Assembly (NCBI RefSeq): GCF_902167145.1
Contig: NC_050105.1
Span: 119,305,898 to 119,369,897, forward strand
Direction: 5' to 3'
DNA length: 64,000 nt
Source of the DNA: Zea mays
Lineage: Eukaryota > Streptophyta > Magnoliopsida > Poales > Poaceae
The notes under the pieces were generated by a model. The model was not told the origin of the DNA. It did not search any database and saw only the letters and a program-made list of their open reading frames with translations. Positions 32,715 through 44,000 of this stretch are shown here, piece by piece. The position numbers and the translations under genes were made by a program. Positions within the stretch are counted from its first letter, which is position 1. Each line of letters begins with the position of its first letter.

Positions 32715-34680
32715 ATGGCCCTCGGGCCCGCCTCAGAGGAGGATGCGAGCCTGCAGGCGGGACCAGAGTCTGGTTGGCGGTTGGACCGCTGCTCTCGCGC
32801 GCCTGTTGCTGCAATTACTACTGGCCCGCCTATGGCCTTGCCAGCTGCTGCGCCTATTCCCACGGCTGACTGGCCCGTGTCCATCGTACTTAATGGCACT
32901 GTTGGGCCATGCGCGGAGCTGCCTCGAGTCGCTGCACTGGTTCTGAGAATTTTACCTTTTTAGACTCCCGTGACAGCCCCGAGGAGACATGGCATTGGCA
33001 CAAGCGACGGTGCGGTTTTTTCGCACCCGGTAGCTGGCGCACCGGTTGCATGACATGTGGGCCTGGGCCCCCGAGTTGAACCGCCGGTTGCAGCGAAGAT
33101 GAGGGGGCGCACAGCCATGCGACGGTTGTACGCTTCTTGCGTGGCGGTTCGCCTCTTTGACCGCTGGTTATGGTGAAGATGAAGGGGCGCTTAACCGTGG
33201 GGCAGTTGCATGCCCCTTGCACGGCGGTTCGCCTTCCTGACCGTTGGTTGCCTCGAAGATGAAGGGGCGCATAACCGCAGGGTAGTTGCACGCTCCTTCT
33301 TTGGGTTAGTCTGTATGACACGTGGGGCCTAGCCCCCATGTCATAAGGTGGGATCCTTGGTGCACGGCGGGGGAGACTTCACTCGTGACGCTTCAGGGGC
33401 GCGAGTGGGAGGATCTGCCTTTAAAAGGGGTCGATCCACGGGCAGCAGACATGCCTCGCTCCTCTTGCAACCATCGCGCCCTTTCGCCTTCTGGGCCTCC
33501 AGATGGGGTGCGCCGGTGTTCTCTGGGGGATCCGTGCCAGGGTCGTCCCTTCCGGCGACTTCACCGTCGGAGAGCGCGTGCTCGTGGTGGTGTCGCTGGT
33601 CTTGTCTTCTTCTTGCTGTTGTTGGAGGGGTGCAACCCCATGGGAGTTGGCATCCTTCCACCATCATTCGGCTTCAAGGATTTTCATCATGCAGCCCGGC
33701 TGCAGTCCCCCGCCGGTGGTCATCCAGAAGGATGACTACCAGCCTTGTGGTGGGGAGAAGCAAGCCGGGCTGCGGCCTCCCTCCTGCCCTCAGCTTCAAG
33801 GATGTTCATCATCCGTGCTGGGGAGGAGGGTGTGCCGAGTTGGGGCCCCACCTCCACGTGAGTAGCGGCCCGCTTCTTCCCTCAGTGTTTCGGGGGAGAA
33901 GGGCGTTCGCTGTTCATGCGAGGAGGCGAACTTCGGGTACGCAGGGCTGGCTGATTGCGGGTGTCGCCGGCCACTGCGTGCCCGATGCCTTGGCATGGAT
34001 GGCTTCGGCACTGTCTCCGACGCTGCCTTCTACGACTGGGTCGGGGCGCGGCTACCCATTCATCGCACGGGCGACGGTTGCGCCATGTGCAGGTCCACCA
34101 CACCCACGGCTTCTCTCGCGTCGCCGGTCGTACTGGTGAGTCGCACATGGCGTCGTACATTGCGGAAGCGGCGGCCGTGTTCTTGGATGTCCTCACTCCC
34201 TTAGCAAAGACAGGAGTGAGGACCTACAAGCGTGCTAAGGCAGTCGTTGCCCACCGGTGCAGGGGTGGTTGTCGTCGCTGGTGAGGCCATCAGTGCTACC
34301 CGTCGTTGGGCCTCCGACTCTTTGGCTTTAATGGCCTGTTGTCGCCCCCCCCCCCCCCCGTAGGAAGACGGGGCGAGGACCTATCCGCAGCGGCGCACAT
34401 GCTGAGATGATCGCCGCTGCCGGCGAGTCGTCAGTGCAGAGGCGGTCGTCGTCGTTGGTGCTGACGCAGTTGCCTCCGCTGGCGAGCCGCTCGGGGCTTG
34501 TTATCCCGCGGCCCTTACTGGTGTGGAGGCAGTTCATTCCTGCAGAAATGGAGCTGGGGTTCCGCTTGTAAGGGAATGTAACAACATTTGCTTGAGAGTG
34601 AAATGTAATAACATATGTACGCAGGATTTTAGCCTAGGAAGGCAAGTCGTGTGTCCGAACCCCCTAGCTGGTGGCTTCAA
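32715..34680 (-). other. Non-coding interior of the Zeon-like element
   Basis: GC-rich sequence where an autonomous element would have the end of pol. No pol motifs appear in any frame. The longest frame (33348-34139, plus strand, 263 codons) runs antisense to the element and has no recognisable domain. A 16-base C run lies near 34346-34361. GCTTCAAGGATKTTCATCAT recurs at about 33671 and 33793, part of a local duplication. Confidence 0.6.
33073..33302. repeat. Three ~80 bp tandem repeats
   Basis: Units share the order CCGSTGGTTR…CGAAGATGARGGGGCGC…GCAGTTGCAYGC…GGCGGTTCGCC, starting near 33073, 33159 and 33239, each diverged by point changes. Part of the expanded non-coding region of the Zeon-like element. 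Confidence 0.65.
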
Positions 34681-35338
34681 GTACTAGGACACCTGTCGCA
34701 GGGCAGTGGAGTATGCAGGCTCACGGTACGGGATCAGGCTGAGCGGCTACATGGTTTCTGGACCCCCCCCCAGGAGGCAAGTGCCTGTTCTTCAGAGCCG
34801 GACCTCCAGGTTGTCGGACGCACAGGACTTTAGTTTTAAATACTAGGACACCCATCACGGAGTGGTGGAGTGTGTAGGATTTTGGGTACGGAACCAGGCT
34901 AACCGGCCACACAGGCTCCGGACCATCCTATGGAACGGGCATCCGTTCTTTAGAACCGGCCCCCAGGCCTTCGCCTGTTTTTGTAAACAAATAAATATTG
35001 TTTTCTAAGCAGTATTTAACACTTATCTGTGTAACGCCTGCTCCTGTTGTGTGTGATGTTGATGACTCTTCCTTAGTACCTGGCCCCCCACCTGGGATGC
35101 AGGCTCGATGTGTTGAGGTTGGATACCAGCGTTTCTGAAAGGGTTGTCGACAATCCTCGGGAGGCAAACTCGCCGGGATCTGGATCTGTGCACAACTTTT
35201 AGCTAGGAAGCATTAGTAGTACACCTCATAGGGTTCTCTGTCTGTCATTAGTCGCCCTTTGATACATGCTCGGGACCTGAAGGTTTTAGTCTGGGTGGCC
35301 AAGTTGCGTGTCCGGACCCCCTTGGGACGCGGCTCTAG

Positions 35339-35641
35339 TGTAACACCCCGTCCAATCTCTGGACCGGCGGTACTTACTCCTGGCAGCTCTCTAGGATCAT
35401 ATATTGTCCCCACAGACCAACACGAGTCTTTTGTGCACACTTTGTCCTCACTCATGCGCACCCGAGAAAATTTCCCGATCGGTCACCCATCCCAAATTGC
35501 TCCAAGCCAAGCACGCTTAACTTGGAGGTTCTTTCGAGATAGGCTTCCAAAAAAGAAGATGCACCTTGTTGGTACAATTACACTATTAATTCTATTAAGT
35601 CTTGGGCCAGGACATCCCATCCCAAGGGCCAGGATATCACA
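35339..35641 (-). repeat. 3' LTR (303 bp) of Cassandra
   Basis: TG…CA ends. It differs from the right LTR by only a few substitutions and small indels (for example an extra A run near 35550 and GGATATC versus GATATC at the end), which points to a fairly recent insertion. Confidence 0.88.
35481..35528 (-). promoter_or_regulatory. 5S-rRNA-like internal promoter in the left Cassandra LTR
   Basis: On the minus strand CCTCCAAGTTAAGCGTGCTT (35509-35528) and GGGATGGGTGACC (35481-35493) match the A-box and C-box regions of plant 5S rRNA in the right order and roughly the right spacing. It can bind the RNA polymerase III factors that recognise 5S genes. It is not a 5S gene, since both flanking arms are missing. 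Confidence 0.85.
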
Positions 35642-35828
35642 ATCCACCTCCCTTAGCAGACTGACGTCCTCGTCGGTCAACCCCAATCCAGGAACCTCCC
35701 CTCTTGGCCACGTCTGTATGTCTAGTGCCGTCATATCCCATGCCATGTGACCACTCCGGGACCACATGCGTCATGCGCCATATACCCGAACCCCCTAGCC
35801 CACACACGCCCGTGAAACCGTGAGGGTC

Positions 35829-35841
35829 GGCTCTGATACCA
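35829..35841 (-). promoter_or_regulatory. Primer binding site of Cassandra
   Basis: The minus strand reads TGGTATCAGAGCC, complementary to the initiator Met tRNA 3' end, two bases inside the right LTR. This sets the element orientation. Confidence 0.88.
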
Positions 35842-35843
35842 CT

Positions 35844-36144
35844 TGTAACACCCCGTCCAATCCCTGGACCGGCGGTACTTACTCCTGGCAGCTCTCTAGG
35901 ATCATATATTGTCCCCACAGACCAACACGAGTCTTTTGTGCGCACTTTGTCCTCACTCATGCGCACCCGAGAAAATTTCCCGATCGGTCACCCATCCCAA
36001 ATTGCTCCAAGCCAAGCACGCTTAACTTGGAGGTTCTTTCGAGATAGGCTTCCGAAAAGAAGATGCACCTTGTTGGTATGATTACACTATTAATTCTATT
36101 AAGCCTTGGGCCAGGACATCCCATCCCAGGGGCCAGATATCACA
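35844..36144 (-). repeat. 5' LTR (301 bp) of Cassandra
   Basis: Carries the same 5S-like boxes on the minus strand as the other LTR (36014-36033 and 35986-35998). Its outer end TATCACA is followed directly by the TCTAG duplication. Confidence 0.88.
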
Positions 36145-36470
36145 TCTAGATACTAGGACACTTGTCACAGGGCGATGGAGCGTGCAGGCCCACGGTACGG
36201 GACCAGGCTGAGCGGCTGCACGGGCTTCGAACCACCCCAGGAGACTAATGTCCGTTCTCTAGCTCCGGTCCCGAGGTTGTCAGACCCGCAGGACTTATAA
36301 CTCTAGATACTAAGTTCCCGTCACGGGGTGGCGGATCATGTAGGCCCACGGTACAAGACCTGGCTGAGCGGCTACACGGGCTCCGGACCACCCTATGGAA
36401 CGGGGCCCCGTTCTCTAGAGTCGGCCCCCAGGCTATCGGTCCTCCCTACTTTCATATCAGGGGCCCTAAA

Positions 36471-37102
36471 CTACAAGCCTGGCTGTTCAATTCGGTCGTC
36501 GCCATATCAGACAGATGGAAACCGTACGGGTGGGTTAGCTAAAAAGCATTATCTAAAAAACTACAGGGTAGGACCATGGAGCAGCAAGTTGGAACTATCA
36601 CAAGAGCACAGCTGAGGGGGGTAGTTCCTTTTTATAACTTGTCGTGCATGTGTGCAGACCAATAGGCCGGGTTCATGGGGGCAGACCCCACCGGGTTGTC
36701 GTACACGTATGCATCATCTAGTTACAAAAATGGGGAACAGACTCGACCCCTTAGTCTTGCTCAATGGATAGAACTTACAGAGATGTTTGGTATCGGGGTA
36801 AGGTACTCCTCTAGTCGTAGCTAGATGGTTGCCCCTGGGTTGGTGCTCTCCCATTACCTCAAAGGGTCCTTCCCGGCTGGGGGAGAGTTGTGGAGCCCTC
36901 CTTGGTATGGTACTTGCCGTGGGGCTAGGTCCCGACCCAGGGTTCCCGCCTGCATTTGACACCGGAGCCCCCGTCTCTAGTTGTGGTCACTTTTGTATGT
37001 ACCTGTCTGCAGCCTGGACCCGTGGGGGTCCGGAAGGGCCTCCGGGGGAAGGCGTGCTTCCACTTCGTAGGTCGGGGAACACGGAGTCCCTCCGAGGTCC
37101 AT
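36471..37102 (-). other. Region between the tandem repeats and gag of the Zeon-like element
   Basis: No reading frame on the element's strand is convincing here. The plus-strand 150-codon frame 36829-37281 is antisense to gag at its end and looks incidental. Confidence 0.5.
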
Positions 37103-37857
37103 CTAGTTGTCTTCACCGGAGTAGGAGCCTCCGGCGAAGATATCCTTTAGGTCCCCCTCAGGCGACTGATACCCGAGGTCCCGCTCAGCCGCGACCACTT
37201 CGTCGTCGTCCACTTTTTCCTTGCCGGGGCGGCGGCGAGGCGGGGAGCCGTCTTTGGAAGACTGCTCGCGCCGCTCGCTGACGCGTTTTGCAAGGTCAAT
37301 GATCTCGCGGCACTCCGCGGCGTTGTGGCGACCATTCGGGTGCACAGGGCATGAACCGCTGCTACCTCTCTGCGGCCACGGGCGTTTGTTGCGGTTGCCC
37401 TGACCTCCAGTCGCTGCTGCGACCACCAGAGCGGTGGACCGCGGCTTCTGGTAGTCGCGGTCCTTCTTCTTTTTCTTCTTTCCGTCCCAGAGGACGGCCC
37501 CCGAGCCACCCGACTGGGCAGCTCCAGTTTGTGGGGCCGAGTGCCATGCACGGCCCTCGGCGGCTCTGGCGTACTTGTCGGCCAGAGCGAAGAGCGTGGG
37601 GACAGTTTCCACGTCATGTGTGGCCAACTTCTCCAACATTTTTTCATCATGTACTCCCTGCCGGAAGGTCGTGATGATAGAAGCATCAGAAATACGAGGT
37701 ATCGTACCTCGCACCTTGGTGAAGCGGGAGATGAACTTCCGGAGGGTCTCCCCGGGCTCCTGCCTCACTGCATGGAGGTGGGCCTCCACACCGTGCTGTT
37801 GGTAAGCACTGGCGAAGTTTGCCACGAACCGCACACAAAGTTCTTCCTAGGAGTAGA
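37103..37857 (-). pseudogene. Ty3 gag, C-terminal part
   Basis: Continues the gag frame interrupted by copia no. 2. Across the GTAGA duplication the sequence joins SGPARTWLMNL (46230 region) to RFVANFASAYQQHG. It then reads REPGETLRKFISRF, ISDASIITTFRQGV, FALADKYARAAEGR, a lysine-rich run, and CPVHPNGRHNAAEC (a CHC-type knuckle-like motif), ending FAGGSYSGEDN. This is the retrotransposon gag domain. TAG at 37847-37849 is an in-frame stop where tryptophan is expected. The product would be the particle protein. Confidence 0.85.
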
Positions 37858-38560
37858 TGAAAGGGAAATGTGCCCTTGGGCCATTTCTAAGTATTTTGGT
37901 GATTTAGTGTCCAACACAAGTGCTTAAGTGTAAAATGGTGGACAAAGTACAAATCAAGGATAAAGGTATGTTTCTCAGACTTAGTATATTGTTTATGGAC
38001 TAATATATTGTGTCTAAGTACTGGAAACAGGAAAAATCGAATTGGAATTGTCTTGGCTCGAGCAGCCAAGACTCTGCTGAGTCTGGGAGCACCGGACTGT
38101 CCGGTGGTGCATCGGACAGTGTCCGGTGGTGCACCGGACAGTGTCTGGTGCGCCAGGCTGGCTCGAGCGAAGTGGCCGCTCTCGGGAATTCGCCGACGAC
38201 GTACGGCTAAAATTCACCGGACTGTCCGGTGTGCACCGGACTGTCCGGTGAGCCAACGGTCGGCTGAGCCAACGGTCGGCCGCGGAATCCGCGCGCGACA
38301 CGTGGCCAAGCCAACGGTTTGCAACCCTCGTCCGTTGGGACGCCACAACGTGGAGTAGGCAAGCGTTGGTCTTGGCCGAACCACGGGATAACCACCGTGC
38401 CATCTCTGTGATTGATATCTTCGTGGCTATTGTGTTGAGTGAGACTCTTCTCTAGCCACCTGGCAATTACTGTGCTAACACTTAAACAAGTTTTTGTGGC
38501 TATAAGTTTAAGTTTCGCAGGATCACCTATTCACCCCCCCCCCCCCTCTAGGTGCTCTCA
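37858..38560 (+). repeat. 5' LTR (703 bp) of copia no. 2, internally deleted
   Basis: Compared with the 3' LTR, about 560 bp are missing. After CACGTGGCCAAGCCAACGGT the sequence jumps to TTGCAACCCTCGTCCG, removing the equivalent of about 45425-45986. Lost are the TATA box and half of the palindromic motif cluster. It also has two short extra tandem copies (a GGTGCAYCGGACAGTGTC unit near 38106-38150 and a GAGCCAACGGTCGGC unit near 38251-38280). The rest is nearly identical to the 3' LTR, so the changes most likely arose after insertion. Confidence 0.9.
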
Positions 38561-38562
38561 AT

Positions 38563-38575
38563 TGGTATCGGAGCC
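38563..38575 (+). promoter_or_regulatory. Primer binding site of copia no. 2
   Basis: TGGTATCGGAGCC, two bases after the LTR end, matches the initiator Met tRNA primer type with one substitution from the common TGGTATCAGAGC. Confidence 0.85.
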
Positions 38576-38609
38576 GTTCTCTTCACAAAGGGACTAACCG
38601 CCCGAAGAG

Positions 38610-40998
38610 ATGGATCCTAAGGGGAAGGGAATCGTGATCAACGACAAAGAGAAGGAATCCTTCGTCAACGAGCCAAAGGACGACAAGCCTACCGACTCCG
38701 GCTCGGGCCATAGACGGAAGGAAGGGAAGAAGAAGAAGACGAGGCGCATCAAGGAGATCGTCTATTACGACGACAGCGATGAGTCTACTTCTTCCCAAAA
38801 GGACGACGACCACAACGACTACGAGAGAAGAAAACTGGTTAACTCGAACTTTTCTTTTGACTACTCTCGTATTCCACATAGTTCAAATTCACATTTGCTC
38901 TCCATTCCACTCGGCAAGCCCCCACACTTTGATGGGGAGGACTACGGATTTTGGAGCCACAAAATGCGTAGTCACCTATTCTCTCTCCATCCTAGTATAT
39001 GGGAGATTGTAGAAAGTGGAATGCACTTTGATAGTTCGGATAGTCCCATGTTCATTAATGAGCAAATACATAAGAATGCACAAGCTACTACTGTTCTTCT
39101 AGCTTCCTTGTGCAGGGATGAATACCACAAAGTGAGCGGCTTGGATAACGCCAAGCAAATATGGGACACCCTCAAGATCTCTCATGAGGGGAATGACGTC
39201 ACCTTGCTCACCAAGATGGAGTTGGTGGAAGGCGAGCTTGGACGGTTCACAATGATAAGGGGAGAGGAGCCAACTCAAACATACAACCGGCTCAAGACCC
39301 TTATCAACAAAATAAGGAGCTACGGAAGCACGTGATGGACGGACCACGACGTCGTCCGACTGATGCTAAGGTCCTTTACCGTTCTTGATCCTCATTTGGT
39401 GAATAATATTCGTGAGAATCCCAGGTACACCAAAATGTCGCCCGACGAAGTTCTAGGAAAATTCGTCAGCGGGCGAATGATGATCAAGGAGGCGAGGTAC
39501 GTGGACGACGCTTTGAATGGTCCGATCAACGAGCCGCAACCCCTTGCTCTCAAGGCAACAAGAAGCAAGGAAACGTTACCTAACAAGGTGGCACAAATTG
39601 AGGCGGCCGGACTTAATGATGAAGAGATGGCCCTCATCATCAAAAGATTCAAGACGGCGCTAAAGGGTCGCAAGGGGCAACCAAGCAAGACCAAGACAAA
39701 GGGGAAGCGCTCATGCTTCAAATGTGGTAAGCTTGGTCATTTTATTGCTAACTGTCCCGATAATGATAGTGATCAGGATCAAGGGAACAAGAGGGAGAAA
39801 AAGAAGAACTATAAGAAGGCAAAGGGCGGGGCACATCTTGGCAAGGAGTGGGATTCGGATTGCTCTTCGTCCGACTCCGACAATGAAGGACTCGCCGCCA
39901 CCACCTTCAACAAGTCATCCCTCTTCCCCAACGAGCGTCACACATGCCTTATGGCAAGGGAGAAGAAGGTATGTACTCGAAACTCTACTTATGCTTCTTC
40001 AAGTGAGGACGAATCTAGTGATGAGGATGAAATAGATTACTCTAGCTTGTTCAAGGGATTGGATAAAAATAAAATTGATAAAATCAATGAATTGATTGAT
40101 GCCTTGAATGAAAAGGAGGCTTTTAGAAAAGCAAGAGGATTTGTTATATGATGAACATGATAAATTTGTAGAGGCACAAAAATCCTATGCTTTAGAAGTT
40201 AAAAGAAATGAAATGCTTTCTTATGAACTATCTACTTGTCATGAAACTATTTCTACTTTACAAGGTGTTAACAATGATTTAAATGCTAAATTAGAAGTAG
40301 CAAATAAATCTAATTCTTGTGTAGAACATGTTATAATTTGTACTAGGTGTAAGGATTTTGATATTGATGCTTGTAGTGAACACCTAGTTTCAATTTCGAG
40401 ATTAAATGATGAAGTAGCTAGTCTTAATGCCCAACTTAAGACTAGCAAAAGTGATTTCGATAAGCTAAAATTTGCAAGGGATGCCTACACGATTGGTAGA
40501 CACCCCTCAATTAAGGATGGACTTGGCTTCAAGAGGGAAGCCAAGGACTTAACAAGCCATAAGGCTCCCATCTCCGCCAAGGAGAAAGGGAAGGCCCCTA
40601 TGGCAAGTAGTACTAAAAGGAACCATGCTTTTATGTACAATGATAGAAGACAATCTCATAGGAGTTGTAATGTTTTTGATTCACATGCCTATGATTCCTA
40701 TGCTATGTTTGCCCCCAGTTCTTCCTATATGCATGGTAGAAATATGCCTACGAAAATTATTCATCATGTGCCTAAGAAAAATATTCATCATGTTCCTAGA
40801 AAAGTTATGAATGGTCCTTCTACAATTTATCATGCTTTAAATGCTTCCTTTGCTATTTGTAGAAAGGATAGGAAGATAGTTGCTAAGAAATTAGGGGCAA
40901 AATGCAAGGGTGATAAAACTTGCATTTGGGTCCCTAAGGAAATTGTGACTAACCTTGTAGGACCCAACAAGAGTTGGGTACCTAAGACCCAAGCCTAA
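38610..40998 (+). pseudogene. Copia gag, with one stop codon and one frameshift
   Basis: Starts MDPKGKGIVINDKEKESFV at 38610. It continues with a lysine/acidic N-terminal region, the gag core (LGKPPHFDGEDYGFW, SHKMRSHLFSL, DNAKQIWDTL), and a CCHC zinc knuckle CFKCGKLGHFIANC (39714-39755). A Ser/Asp-rich segment and a coiled-coil-like C-terminal region (from about 40108) follow, ending KSWVPKTQA at 40998. Breaks: TGA at 39333-39335, and a frame change near 40120 consistent with loss of two bases. The intact product would be the capsid/nucleocapsid protein. SIRE-lineage gags are unusually long, as here (about 790 codons). Confidence 0.9.
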
Positions 40999-41005
40999 AT
41001 TTGCC

Positions 41006-44000
41006 TTGCAGGTTTATGCATCCGGGGGTTCAAGCTGGATTATCGACAGCGGATGCACAAACCATATGACGGGGGAGAAGAAGATGTTCACCTCCTACGT
41101 CAAGAATAAGGGTTCCCAAGATTCAATCATATTCGGTGATGGGAACCAAGGCAAGGTGAAAGGTTTAGGCAAGATTGCAATATCTAATGAGCACTCTATC
41201 TCTAATGTGTTTTTAGTTGAGTCTCTTGGTTATAATTTACTATCTGTTAGTCAATTATGTAATATGGGATATGATTGTCTATTTACAAATGTAGATGTGT
41301 CTGTCTTTAGAAGATGTGATGGTTCACTAGCTTTTAAGGGTGTACTAGACGGCAAACTTTATTTGGTTGATTTTGCGAAAGAGGAGGCCGGTCTAGATGC
41401 ATGCTTAATTGCTAAGACTAGCATGGGCTGGCTGTGGCATCGCCGCTTAGCACATGTGGGGATGAAGAACCTTCACAAGCTTCTAAAGGGAGAACACGTG
41501 ATAGGGTTGACTAACGTGCAATTCGAAAAAGATAGACCTTGTGCAGCTTGTCAAGCAGGGAAACAGGTGGGAGGCTCTCATCACACAAAAAATGTGATGA
41601 CAACATCAAGACCCTTGGAGATGCTGCATATGGACCTCTTCGGACCCGTCGCCTATCTGAGCATAGGAGGAAGTAAGTATGGTCTAGTTATTGTTGATGA
41701 CTTTTCCCGCTTCACTTGGGTGTTCTTTTTGCAGGATAAGTCTGAAACCCAAGGGACCCTCAAGCGCTTCCTAAGGAGAGCTCAAAATGAGTTTGAGCTC
41801 AAAGTGAAGAAGATAAGGAGCGACAATGGGTCCGAATTCAAGAATCTTCAAGTGGAGGAGTTCCTTGAGGAGGAGGGGATCAAGCATGAGTTCTCCGCTC
41901 CCTACACACCACAGCAAAACGGTGTGGTAGAGAGGAAGAACAGGATGCTCATCGATATGGCGAGGACGATGCTTGGAGAGTTCAAGACCCCCGAGTGCTT
42001 TTGGTCGGAAGCCGTGAACACGGCTTGCCACGCCATCAACAGGGTCTACCTTCATCGCCTCCTCAAGAAGACTTCTTACGAGCTGCTAACTGGTAACAAA
42101 CCCAATGTGTCTTATTTTTGTGTATTTGGGAGCAAGTGTTATATTCTTGTGAAGAAAGGTAGAACCTCTAAATTTGCTCCCAAAGCTGTAGAAGGGTTTT
42201 TATTAGGTTATGATTCAAATACAAAGGCGTATAGGGTCTTCAACAAATCATCGGGTTTGGTTGAAGTCTCTAGCGACGTTGTATTTGATGAGACTAATGG
42301 CTCTCCAAGAGAGCAAGTTGTTGATCTTGATGATGTAGATGAAGAAGACGTTCCAACGGCTGCAATACGCACCATGGCGATTGGAGATGTACGGCCTCAG
42401 GAACATTTGGAGCAAGATCAACCGTCTTCCTCAACTATGGTGCATCTCCCAACCCAAGATGACGAACAGGTACCTCAAGTGGAGGCGCATGATCAAGGGG
42501 GAGCACAGGATGTTCAAGTTGAAGAGGAAGAAGCACCTCAGGCACCTCCAACCCAAGTTCGAGCGACGATTCAAAGGGATCATCCCGTCGACCAGATATT
42601 GGGTGATATTAGCAAGGGAGTAACTACTCGTTCAAGATTAGTTAATTTTTGTGAGCATTACTCTTTTGTCTCTTCTATTGAGCCTTTCAGGGTAGAAGAA
42701 GCCTTGCTAGATCCAGACTGGGTGTTGGCCATGCAGGAGGAACTCAACAACTTCAAGCGCAATGAAGTTTGGACGCTGGTGCCTCGTCCTAAGCAAAATG
42801 TTGTGGGAACCAAGTGGGTGTTCCACAACAAACAAGACGAGCACGGGGTGGTGACGAGGAACAAGGCTCGACTTGTGGCAAAAGGTTATGCCCAAGTCGC
42901 AGGTTTGGACTTTGAGGAGACATTTGCTCCTGTGGCTAGGCTAGAATCAATTCGTATCTTGCTAGCATATGCCGCTCACCATTCTTTCAGGTTGTACCAA
43001 ATGGATGTGAAGAGCGCCTTCCTCAATGGGCCAATCAAGGAGGAGGTATACGTAGAGCAACCCCCTGGCTTCGAGGATGAACGGTTCCCCGACCATGTGT
43101 GTAAGCTCTCTAAGGCGCTCTATGGACTTAAGCAAGCCCCAAGAGCATGGTATGAATGCCTTAGAGATTTCTTAATTGCTAATGCTTTCAAGGTTGGGAA
43201 AGCCGATCCAACTCTTTTAACTAAGACTTGTGATGATGATTTGTTTGTGTGCCAAATTTATGTCGATGACATAATATTTGGTTCTACTAATCAAAAGTCT
43301 TGTGAAGAGTTTAGCAGGGTGATGACTCAGAAATTCGAGATGTCGATGATGGGCGAGTTGAAATACTTCCTCGGGTTTCAAGTGAGGCAACTCAAGGACG
43401 GCACCTTCATCTCCCAAACGAAGTACACGCAAGACTTGCTAAAGCGGTTTGGGATGAAGGACGCCAAGCCCGCAAAGACTCCGATGGGAACCGACGGACA
43501 CACCGACCTCAACAAAGGAGGTAAGTCCGTTGATCAAAAAGCATACCAGTCAATGATAGGGTCTTTACTTTATCTTTGTGCTAGTAGACCGGATATTATG
43601 CTTAGCGTATGCATGTGTGCTAGATTTCAATCCGATCCTAAGGAGTGTCACTTAGTGGCGGTGAAGCGAATTCTTACATATTTAGTCGCTACGCCTTGCT
43701 TCGGGATCTGGTATCCTAAGGGGTCTAACTTTGACTTAATTGGATACTCAGATTCCGACTATGCTGGATGTAAGGTCGATAGGAAGAGTACATCGGGGAC
43801 GTGCCAATTCTTAGGAAGGTCCCTGGTGTCGTGGAACTCTAAGAAACAAACTTCCGTTGCCCTATCCATCGCTGAGGCCGAGTATGTTGCCGCAGGACAG
43901 TGTTGCGCGCAACTACTTTGGATGAGGCAAACCCTCCGGGACTTTGGCTACAATCTGAGCAAAGTCCCACTCCTATGTGATAATGAGAGTGCTATCCGCA

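Larger units (their letters stand above)
35339..36144 (-). mobile_element. Cassandra-type TRIM retrotransposon (806 bp)
   Basis: Two near-identical ~300 bp direct repeats (35339-35641 and 35844-36144), TGTAACACCCC…GATATCACA, enclose 202 bp of non-coding DNA. TCTAG duplications flank the element exactly (35334-35338 and 36145-36149). A primer binding site for initiator Met tRNA lies next to the right LTR, so it reads on the minus strand. Both LTRs contain a 5S-rRNA-like segment, the hallmark of Cassandra. There are no genes; movement would need proteins from another element. Its position inside the Zeon-like element shows it inserted later. Confidence 0.9.
34675..36470. repeat. ~160 bp tandem repeats (four copies), interrupted by the Cassandra element
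   Basis: Each unit runs ATACTAGGACAC…CACGGTACGGGACCAGGCTGAGCGGC…GTTCTCTAG…CCCCCAGG. Copies start near 34678, 34839, 36150 and 36306. The stretch 34990-35333 between copies 2 and 3 is related but diverged, and contains the Cassandra insertion site. These repeats stand in place of coding sequence in the 3' half of the element. Confidence 0.7.

Noticed and set aside
33348..34139. 263-codon plus-strand frame
   Set aside because: It lies antisense in the GC-rich non-coding part of the Zeon-like element, overlaps other long frames and shows no domain.
34346..34361. Long C homopolymer
   Set aside because: Simple repeat within a retroelement; may also be a sequencing-length artefact. Nothing functional is indicated.
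35481..35528. 5S rRNA gene
   Set aside because: Only the internal promoter region is similar, in two LTR copies. The rest of the 120-base 5S sequence is absent, which fits Cassandra.
42339..43432. Shorter frames in other registers over the copia pol
   Set aside because: They are shadows of the intact pol frame, repeated in the sister copy at 6527-7620.
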